Of a stretch of 6,010 bases of DNA, positions 1 through 4,996 are shown one piece after another. The DNA lies in assembly GCA_026419655.1 (NCBI GenBank), contig JANZZA010000585.1, positions 1 to 6,010 of the forward strand. Reading direction: 5' to 3'. Source of the stretch: Armatimonadota bacterium (GTDB lineage: Bacteria; Armatimonadota; Zipacnadia; Zipacnadales; FEN-943). The notes under the pieces were generated by a model, which ran no database searches, was not told the origin of the DNA, and worked only from the letters and a program-made list of their open reading frames with translations. Position numbers and translations under genes: made by a program. Numbering within the stretch: the stretch's first letter is position 1; the number at the start of each line of letters is the position of its first letter.

Positions 1-648
1 CTGGCTGCGCTGCCGTGGTACGTAATCGGCGGCCTGGTGGCCTTCGGCGCGGTCTTTGGGCGCATGGCCTGCGGGTGGCTTTGTCCTTTCGGATGGTTCC
101 AAGAGCTTGTGGGGCGGCTGTCGAAAACAAAGATTAAGCTGCCGCGAGTGGCTGGATATTTCAAGTACGGCGTCCTGATAGGCCTGGTGTTTGTTGTCGC
201 TTACTGGACGGGTGAGCCATGGTTTTGCAAGCTTTGTCCCCAGGGATACCTGGAAGGCGGTATACCCCAGCCGCTGCTGCGGCCGGAGCTTCGCAGCGGC
301 ATCGGCTGGCTGTGGTGGACAAAGCTGGCCATCTTCGCGGTCTTCGCCGCCGGCGTGGTGTTTATCCGCCGTCTTTTTTGCGCGACGGCCTGTCCCCTCG
401 GAGCCATTTATGCACTGATGAACCGCTGGAGTCTTTGGCGCACGGTATACCTGGCTGATAAGTGCGTGAACTGCGGATGGTGCGTCAGGGCGTGCCCGGC
501 GGGCATAGACCCACGGCGCGAACTGGAAGGACACCTGTGCGTGAGCTGCCTGGAATGTAGCAAGTGTCCCTACGAGGCAATAGTTTCGGCGCCGGCATGG
601 CGAGCGGTGGTGCTCGAAAAGACCCATTGGCAGAGCTCTGCGCAGTAA
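1..648 (+). CDS. NapH-like membrane polyferredoxin, 4Fe-4S binding (5' end cut off by window)
   Basis: The reading frame is open from base 1 (first codons L-A-A-L-P-W), so the start lies upstream; 215 residues are visible. It begins inside a membrane segment (visible residues about 1-20). CGWLCPFGW follows at 24-32, a second membrane segment at about 56-70, the Cys pair CKLCPQG at 76-82, a third hydrophobic segment at about 105-122, and CATACPLGAIYAL at 127-139. The C-terminal cytoplasmic-type ferredoxin region has CVNCGWCVRACP at 155-166 and CVSCLECSKCP at 180-190. This order matches the NapH/YccM/Fer4_5 class of membrane 4Fe-4S proteins, which pass electrons between quinones or ferredoxins and redox partners. 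The exact partner is not identifiable here. The final cluster is CX2CX2CX2CP, one residue shorter than the usual CX2CX2CX3CP. Compared with relatives, roughly 60 N-terminal residues are probably missing. It is likely co-transcribed with the kinase-like gene that its stop codon overlaps. Confidence 0.9.
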   Translation: MAALPWYVIGGLVAFGAVFGRMACGWLCPFGWFQELVGRLSKTKIKLPRVAGYFKYGVLIGLVFVVAYWTGEPWFCKLCPQGYLEGGIPQPLLRPELRSGIGWLWWTKLAIFAVFAAGVVFIRRLFCATACPLGAIYALMNRWSLWRTVYLADKCVNCGWCVRACPAGIDPRRELEGHLCVSCLECSKCPYEAIVSAPAWRAVVLEKTHWQSSAQ

Positions 649-650
649 TG
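646..650 (+). promoter_or_regulatory. Stop/start overlap TAATG (translational coupling junction)
   Basis: The TAA of the polyferredoxin gene shares its last base with the ATG of the kinase-like gene. The usual Shine-Dalgarno position is occupied by a perfect 12-base palindrome (GCAGAGCTCTGC, 630-641) and not by a purine-rich site. This fits initiation by ribosomes terminating on the upstream gene. Confidence 0.6.
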
Positions 651-1355
651 AGCGAGGCAAGAACACAAACAACTGGGCTCGGGGATAGCGGGCGCGTCAT
701 GCAAGTGCTTCGACCCGCCGAAGCTGCGCGGCCGGAAGTGAGGCTGGAAGACTGGGACGGGCTGCTGGTGGTCGTGAAGGATTATCGCGTCAATGCCACG
801 CCGGTAAAGCTGTCGGTGGGCAAATACCTGGTGGCAAGAGAAACCGCAGCACACAAGAGGCTTGCGGGCCTGGAAGGCATATCCGAGGCAGTCGAGACGG
901 GCAATCCTTATGTTTTCGCGTCGCACTACGTCGAGGGCTGGCCCGCTCCAGAAGTTCCCGACCGCCTGACACCAGCCTTCTTCGAGCAGCTTTATGGCCT
1001 GGTAGCCGCCATCCACAGCCGTGGCATGGCCCACGGTGACTTGAAGAGGCTTCAAAACATCCTTGTCCGCCCTGATGGCCGGCCGGCAGTAGTAGACTTC
1101 GGCGCCGCCATAATGTCGGGCTCGAATCCCCTGGTTGCCCTTGTGCTCGGGTACATCCAGGACGACGACCTGCGAGCGGTAGCCAAACTCAAGCAGCGCC
1201 ACGCACCTCACCTGCTGACAGACACAGAGCGCCAGCTTCTGGCGCACCGCCCCCTCGCCGAGCGGGTGTGGCGCTGGCTAAGGGCATATCTCAGGCCCCA
1301 ACTTCAGCGATTGAGCGATGCTGGAGAAGCCAATAGGATAGGCCTCGGGGCTTAA
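648..1355 (+). CDS. Small protein-kinase-fold protein, InaA/WaaP (LPS kinase)-like
   Basis: This is a 235-residue protein with an intact kinase core. It has a beta-3-like lysine in VVVKDYR (K44), a probable alpha-C glutamate in RETAAHKRL (E65), the catalytic loop HGDLKRLQNILV (D131, N137) and DFG at 150-152. The tail (DLRAVAKLKQRHAP, about 174-187) resembles bacterial InaA/WaaP-like kinases, which phosphorylate LPS core sugars or are uncharacterised. No clear glycine-rich loop is visible. There are six steps from catalytic Asp to Asn, where classical Ser/Thr kinases have five; I recall this in the InaA-like group but could not check it. There is no signal peptide or convincing membrane segment, so it is probably cytoplasmic. 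I chose ATG 648 because it overlaps the upstream stop in TAATG, suggesting translational coupling. Alternatives are GTG 564 (28 residues longer, large overlap) and ATG 699. No strong ribosome site precedes 648. The substrate is unknown; RIO-like protein kinase activity is the main alternative. Confidence 0.87.
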   Translation: MSEARTQTTGLGDSGRVMQVLRPAEAARPEVRLEDWDGLLVVVKDYRVNATPVKLSVGKYLVARETAAHKRLAGLEGISEAVETGNPYVFASHYVEGWPAPEVPDRLTPAFFEQLYGLVAAIHSRGMAHGDLKRLQNILVRPDGRPAVVDFGAAIMSGSNPLVALVLGYIQDDDLRAVAKLKQRHAPHLLTDTERQLLAHRPLAERVWRWLRAYLRPQLQRLSDAGEANRIGLGA

Positions 1356-1464
1356 GCCGTCGGCTGCCGCCTCACAACCTTGCTTGCGACAACATTACCC
1401 TCGACCCAGCCCTGCACAAGGAGGATCCCAATAACGGGTCCCGTCAGTAAAGCGTCAGAGCCTG
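1356..1464. other. Convergent intergenic spacer, no clear terminator
   Basis: These 109 bases separate the 3' ends of the kinase-like gene (+) and the SagB-like gene (-). They contain short inverted repeats: a palindrome GGCTTAAGCC (1349-1358) spanning the kinase stop codon, AGCCG-T-CGGCT (1355-1365), and ACGGG-T-CCCGT (1433-1443). The last two have one-base centres, and none is followed by a T run, so no intrinsic terminator can be called. An AAGGAGG at 1418-1424 looks like a ribosome site, but no ATG, GTG or TTG start follows at usable spacing. I see no gene here. Confidence 0.5.
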
Positions 1465-2196
1465 TCATCGGGGGCCAACAGCCATCATGTAGACCACTAT
1501 TCGCTGATGGTTGTCTACTCCCACGATGTTGGCGACTTCGTCGTCAAAGAATGCCCCAATATTGACGCTGCCCAGGCCCAGGGCTTCGGCGGCCAGTTGG
1601 CCCTGCGCCCCAAGATGCCCGGCGTCCATGTAGATGTAGCGATAAGCGCGGTCGGAATATTTCCAAGCCGACCGCGCAACCACAGCCACCCACACCAGCA
1701 CCACCGCCGCTGTGGCGCAAAAGTCCTGGCCCAGCGCAGCCCGCACAAGCTCGCGCGAAAAATCTCCCTCGGCCAGCAGGCAAAGACGGTGCTCATGCGG
1801 CTCGTAGAAAGCCACCCCGCGGGGCAGGTCCTCGACCGCGTTTATCACCAGGTAAGTATCAATCGGGTAGAGACCACCGGCTGAGGCGCAGGCGCGGAGG
1901 GCAAAGCCGCCGTGGTGAGCGGTGATGCCGTTGATAGCCCACAGCAATTGCGATAACTGAGCAATAGTCATAGGGCGGCCCGTAAAGTCCCGAAAGGACC
2001 GCCGCCCAGCTATGGTCGTCCATATGCCCGGCCCGTCAACGGTCTGCGGCGCCGGTAACTGCACTCTGGGCAACGACGCATCGAAAACCGTCACCGGCGG
2101 TGCCGGCGACATTTGCAGGCCTGGCGCGAAGGCCCGCCCTGAATGGTATTTTGTGGCCTCGTGGAATTCTGGCCCTACTGGGACCGCCCGCTTCAT
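1465..2196 (-). CDS. SagB/ThcOx-type FMN-dependent oxidoreductase (nitroreductase fold), stand-alone
   Basis: This 243-residue protein has the typical order of the SagB-type branch of the nitroreductase superfamily. An N-terminal FHEATKYHSG (11-20) is followed by RRSFRDF at 65-71 (flavin phosphate contact region), LSQLLWAINGI at 81-91, ASAGGLYPIDTYLVI at 104-118, WKYSDRAYRYIYMDAGHLGAQ-type helix residues at about 178-199, and the C-terminal LGSVNIGAFFDDE (208-220). Known SagB/ThcOx members use FMN to oxidise azolines to azoles in peptide natural products. Many stand-alone relatives have no assigned substrate. No cyclodehydratase (YcaO) or precursor peptide is visible, so azole formation is not supported here. 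ATG 2196 is chosen over an upstream in-frame start at 2235 because GAGGTGA lies five bases before it and the homologous N-terminus begins just after it. It is likely a soluble cytoplasmic enzyme, transcribed divergently from the ceramidase-like gene. Confidence 0.9.
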   Translation of the reverse strand: MKRAVPVGPEFHEATKYHSGRAFAPGLQMSPAPPVTVFDASLPRVQLPAPQTVDGPGIWTTIAGRRSFRDFTGRPMTIAQLSQLLWAINGITAHHGGFALRACASAGGLYPIDTYLVINAVEDLPRGVAFYEPHEHRLCLLAEGDFSRELVRAALGQDFCATAAVVLVWVAVVARSAWKYSDRAYRYIYMDAGHLGAQGQLAAEALGLGSVNIGAFFDDEVANIVGVDNHQRIVVYMMAVGPR

Positions 2197-2201
2197 GCTG
2201 C

Positions 2202-2208
2202 TCACCTC
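2202..2208 (-). promoter_or_regulatory. Ribosome binding site of the SagB-like gene
   Basis: On the minus strand the sequence reads GAGGTGA, then GCAGC, then ATG at 2196. This strong Shine-Dalgarno match at normal spacing fixes the start at 2196 and excludes the 13-residue longer alternative. Confidence 0.8.
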
Positions 2209-2285
2209 TTCCCGACCAATGCATTGCCACCGCAAACAGGTTGCTTCCTACCAGCAAGGAAAAACCCGCCGACGTAAGCGCTCCC

Positions 2286-2293
2286 AAGGGGGT
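2286..2293 (+). promoter_or_regulatory. Ribosome binding site of the ceramidase-like gene
   Basis: AAGGGGGT lies seven bases before ATG 2301. It supports that start over upstream in-frame codons, which would add about 67 residues of unfamily-like sequence overlapping the divergent gene. Confidence 0.75.
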
Positions 2294-2300
2294 AAGAAAC

Positions 2301-3740
2301 ATGAAAGCGGGATTTTTCGCAAGCGACATCACTGCCGCCCTGGGGATGGTCGTGCCCGGCGGCTATTTGCAGGCCTTCCATAGCGCCGTCCATGACCCAC
2401 TAAAAGTCCGTGCCGCAGTCTTGGAGGATGAGAACACAGCAATCGCCCTCGTAGGCCTGGACACGCTTTCGCTGCCGTACTCGCGTCGTTTCCGAGACAC
2501 CATACGCCAGGAAGTTCAGCGCCGGTGTGGGATACCGGCGGAAAACATTCTGCTTGCCGCCAGCCACACTCACTCCGGCGGGCCCCTGGGGCACTATCTG
2601 CCCCAGGATTTCGCCGACGCGCCCGACCTGGTCCGCACACTTGCCCTCGAATACGCGCCCCTCGGCGACCCGCTTTACCACGACCATGTCGTAGGCCAGA
2701 CCATAACCGCCGTCTGCGAGGCCTGGCGGCGACGGCAAGACGCGGCCCTGTCGGTGGGCGTCGGCACAGAGGACAAGGTGGCCTTCAACCGGCGGTTTCG
2801 AATGAAAAACGGCCGCGTCTACACGCACCCAGGCAAAGGAAATCCTGATATCGTGGAGCCAGCAGGACCGACGGACCCGGATGTTGGAGTGCTTGGCGCC
2901 TGGGATGCCGACGGTAACCTGCTTGGCTGCGTGGTCAACTTCACCTGCCATTGTACCACCTTCGGCGGAGCGGTCTCGGCGGACTACGTTTACTACATCG
3001 AGCGCGTCATTCAGGGCGTATATGGCGGGCAGGCGGGTGTAGTCTTCCTTAACGGTGCCTGCGGAGACGTCACGCAGGTGGACAATCAGTCAATGAGGGA
3101 GCCGGAGTTTGGGGAGAAGTGGTCGCGTATCGTCGGAATGCGGGTGGGGGCCGAGGCGGTGAAGGTACTTGTTACGGCCGTGCCGGGAAACCTGAAGCCT
3201 ATGGCTGCCGCGAGGAAAGTCCTCCACATCCCGCGCCGCATACCCAGCCGCCAGCGAGTCGAAGAAAGCCGCCGGATAGTGGAAGAGAGCCTGCGCGTTG
3301 GCCGGCTCGACACACCCTTCGTTTTCGCCATGGAGGCCCTTTTCCAGGACTACCTGGTTTCCAAAGTCCCGCAGGCCGAGGTGGAACTCCAGGTGTTACA
3401 GGTCGGCCCGGCTATTTTCCTTTCGAATCCGGCCGAATTTTTCTGCGCTTTGGGCCTGGAGATAAAGCGCCGGTCGCCCTTCCCGTACACTTTCATCGTG
3501 GAAAAGGCAAATGGCTGCGTCGGCTACGTGCCCGACCCGGCATCCTTCAGGCCAGACGGCGGTGGCTATGAGACGGTGCTGACCAGCAGTTCTCTGGAAG
3601 TAGACGCCGCCACAAGGATTGTTGAGGCCAGCGTGGAGCTGGCCAACCGATTCACGCCAGGGATGGTGCCAGACCATCCGAGAGTGGGTGCACCTGGCCA
3701 GCCATGGGACTACGGCATACTTGGCCCTGACCTGGAATAG
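2301..3740 (+). CDS. Neutral/alkaline non-lysosomal ceramidase-like hydrolase, catalytic domain only
   Basis: This 479-residue protein shows the N-terminal catalytic domain pattern of the neutral ceramidase family, zinc amidases that split ceramide. It has KAGFFASDIT at 2-11, ASHTHSGGPLG at 87-97 (zinc-site histidines), NFTCHCTTFGG at 213-223 (H217), NGACGDVTQVDN at 251-262, LSNPAEFF at 374-381 (E379) and NGCVGYVPDP...GGYE at 404-424 (Y423). From my recollection of the Pseudomonas enzyme, the zinc ligands are two His, one Glu and one Tyr, and all have candidates here. The nucleophile region, usually GDVSPN with the catalytic Ser, reads GDVTQVDN, so Thr258 replaces Ser. The C-terminal Ig-like domain is absent (about 640 or more residues in full enzymes), and there is no signal peptide, unlike secreted ceramidases. 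Such short ceramidase-like proteins are common in Planctomycetota-type genomes and may act on other amides or esters. The true substrate is unknown. It is likely the first gene of an operon with the beta-helix gene. Confidence 0.87.
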   Translation: MKAGFFASDITAALGMVVPGGYLQAFHSAVHDPLKVRAAVLEDENTAIALVGLDTLSLPYSRRFRDTIRQEVQRRCGIPAENILLAASHTHSGGPLGHYLPQDFADAPDLVRTLALEYAPLGDPLYHDHVVGQTITAVCEAWRRRQDAALSVGVGTEDKVAFNRRFRMKNGRVYTHPGKGNPDIVEPAGPTDPDVGVLGAWDADGNLLGCVVNFTCHCTTFGGAVSADYVYYIERVIQGVYGGQAGVVFLNGACGDVTQVDNQSMREPEFGEKWSRIVGMRVGAEAVKVLVTAVPGNLKPMAAARKVLHIPRRIPSRQRVEESRRIVEESLRVGRLDTPFVFAMEALFQDYLVSKVPQAEVELQVLQVGPAIFLSNPAEFFCALGLEIKRRSPFPYTFIVEKANGCVGYVPDPASFRPDGGGYETVLTSSSLEVDAATRIVEASVELANRFTPGMVPDHPRVGAPGQPWDYGILGPDLE

Positions 3741-3775
3741 GGCCGTATGCGTTGTGCCGAGACGAGAAAAGGGAA

Positions 3776-3784
3776 GGGAGAGGT
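3776..3784 (+). promoter_or_regulatory. Ribosome binding site of the beta-helix gene
   Basis: GGGAGAGGT within a purine-rich run ends six bases before ATG 3791. It supports that start over TTG 3752. It sits in the 50-base gap after the ceramidase-like gene, which shows no terminator, so the two genes are probably co-transcribed. Confidence 0.7.
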
Positions 3785-3790
3785 CGCGCG

Positions 3791-4966
3791 ATGCTTGCCC
3801 AAGTGGCTCTGGTTGTCATGGTCTTCACGACGGCGCCCGTGGTGACCGTTGACGCGCCGGGACCGGGACCCACGGCGGGCATCCAGGAGGCTCTCGACAG
3901 CATGAGGGATAGCGGCGGACGCGTCATCCTGGGACCGGGGCGCTATGTGGTGAGCGAAACCGTGCGGGTGCCGTCGAATTGCATCCTCGAAGGCGCCGGG
4001 GCGGCTACGGTTCTAGAAGCCACGACTGAAATCCGCAGGCGGCAGCCACCACGGAATCGCGTGGTGAGCAATGCAGACCCCGATGGTGGAAACGAAAACA
4101 TCATAATACGCGACCTAGTCTTGGACGGCGTCGGTCACGGCGAGTATCACTTCACGGGCATCTACGGGCTGAACCTGAGCAACTGCCGGGACTGCACAAT
4201 CGAGCGCTTATGGGTGCGCAACTGTAGCGGCGAAGGAATTCTGGTCAACTATGGTGGCGGGAAGGTTATCGTACGTGGATGCGTGGTCAGCGCTTGCAAC
4301 CACGGTATAAACGTCCACCACCGGGGCGCAGGCTACGGGGCCACAGAGACCCTTGTTGACGGCAACATCGTGCGCAACAACCGCTGCATAGGAATATTCT
4401 GCGAGGCGGCCTCGAACATGGTCATCTCGGACAACCTCATATCCGACAACGGTTGGGCTGGAATAGTGTGGATGGGCGGTGCCGACGAAGCACGCGGAAT
4501 TCCTTACCCGGCCCGCGGCGTCACCATTGTTGGGAACATGGTCCTGCGCAACGGCGACCAGGGCGGCATTTTCATCAACGGCACCTACTCCGACACGACT
4601 GACTTTGTGGTGGTGGGCAATGTATGCCGGGACAATGGCCGCGACGGTATCTGGGCCTTCCGCGCCCATGACGGCGTCATCAGCGGCAATCTTTGCGCCG
4701 ATAACAACCGCCCCGCCCAGGACGGCACCCTCGCCGACTGGCAGCAAACGGCGTCCGGTATCCGTCTCGCGGGTTGCCGGGGCGTCACGGTGACGGGAAA
4801 CACATGCCACGACTCTCCTGATAAACGCTGGCAGATATATGGCATCTGCGGGGAAGGGGACAGCGACGGTAATGTCGTCTGCGGAAATCGTGTCGGCGGC
4901 AATGCCAGCGGTGGAGTAAAGACGTGCGGTGCGACGACGGTTATCAGCGGCAACGGGCCAGAGTAA
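3791..4966 (+). CDS. Right-handed parallel beta-helix repeat protein (pectate lyase-like fold)
   Basis: This is a 391-residue protein. After a hydrophobic N-terminus (2-19) comes VVTVDAPGPGPTAGIQEALD (17-36), then GGRVILGPGRYVVSETVRVP (42-61) and CILEGAGAATVLEA (64-77), the usual entry of pectate-lyase-3-like helices. About ten turns of roughly 22-30 residues follow from 102 to 388. They have recurring xVxGNxxxxNxxxGI cores, for example VDGNIVRNN (189-197), VISDNLISDNGWAGI (211-225), VVGNVCRDNGRDGI (274-287) and VTVTGNTCHDS (332-342). Family members are polysaccharide lyases, hydrolases or epimerases, or NosD-like proteins; no specific active site can be assigned. Many cysteines fall in the coils. 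The N-terminus lacks basic residues before the hydrophobic stretch, so export is uncertain. A TTG at 3752 would add MCRDEKREGRGRA and a basic n-region, but the better ribosome site favours 3791. It is likely in an operon with the ceramidase-like gene. Confidence 0.87.
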   Translation: MLAQVALVVMVFTTAPVVTVDAPGPGPTAGIQEALDSMRDSGGRVILGPGRYVVSETVRVPSNCILEGAGAATVLEATTEIRRRQPPRNRVVSNADPDGGNENIIIRDLVLDGVGHGEYHFTGIYGLNLSNCRDCTIERLWVRNCSGEGILVNYGGGKVIVRGCVVSACNHGINVHHRGAGYGATETLVDGNIVRNNRCIGIFCEAASNMVISDNLISDNGWAGIVWMGGADEARGIPYPARGVTIVGNMVLRNGDQGGIFINGTYSDTTDFVVVGNVCRDNGRDGIWAFRAHDGVISGNLCADNNRPAQDGTLADWQQTASGIRLAGCRGVTVTGNTCHDSPDKRWQIYGICGEGDSDGNVVCGNRVGGNASGGVKTCGATTVISGNGPE

Positions 4967-4996
4967 AAGCTGGAGCCGTCTTCGCTAACCTCTTCC
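4967..4996. other. Very short convergent spacer without a clear terminator
   Basis: Only 30 bases separate the stop codons of the beta-helix gene (+) and the GT9 gene (-). A possible imperfect stem, AGCCGTC (4975-4981) with GGCGGCT (5008-5014), has a long loop, no T run, and extends into the GT9 3' end. Termination may be Rho-dependent or overlapping. Confidence 0.4.

Larger units (their letters stand above)
2197..2300. promoter_or_regulatory. Divergent promoter/operator region between sagB-like and ceramidase-like genes
   Basis: These 104 bases must hold the starts of transcription for both flanking units if they are not read from further away. I cannot name a convincing -35/-10 pair on either strand. 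What is visible is a perfect palindrome CAATGCATTG (2217-2226). A set of TTGC and GCAA tetramers follows at 2224-2227, 2232-2235, 2241-2244 and 2254-2257, forming nested inverted repeats, including TTGCT-7-AGCAA (2241-2257). These could be regulator half-sites, or a small hairpin in the 5' leader of the ceramidase-like gene. Function is inferred from position only. Confidence 0.45.

Noticed and set aside
570..1247. Long minus-strand open frame (225 codons) opposite the kinase-like gene
   Set aside because: It is antisense to a gene with clear kinase motifs, shows no recognisable domain, and lacks a ribosome site. It is a by-product of GC-rich codon use.
1418..1424. AAGGAGG resembling a strong ribosome site in the convergent spacer
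   Set aside because: No start codon follows at workable distance, and the nearest ATG (1486) is followed at once by a stop codon.
1349..1443. Short inverted repeats as a terminator between the convergent kinase-like and SagB-like genes
   Set aside because: The stems are five pairs with one-base centres that cannot form real loops, and no T run follows on either strand.
2100..2300. N-terminal extension of the ceramidase-like frame
   Set aside because: The frame is open upstream, but this part overlaps the divergent SagB-like gene and its ribosome site, does not look like the family, and ATG 2301 has a good ribosome site.
4208..4810. Minus-strand open frame of 200 codons opposite the beta-helix gene
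   Set aside because: It mirrors the repeated Gly/Asn codons of the beta-helix. Its apparent Val/Ala-rich repeats come from the sense-strand repeats.
3965..4960. DNA-level tandem repeats or a CRISPR-like array suggested by recurring GGCAAC-type words
   Set aside because: The recurrence is at protein level (beta-helix turns, GN codons). Spacing and sequence vary, and there is no constant repeat.
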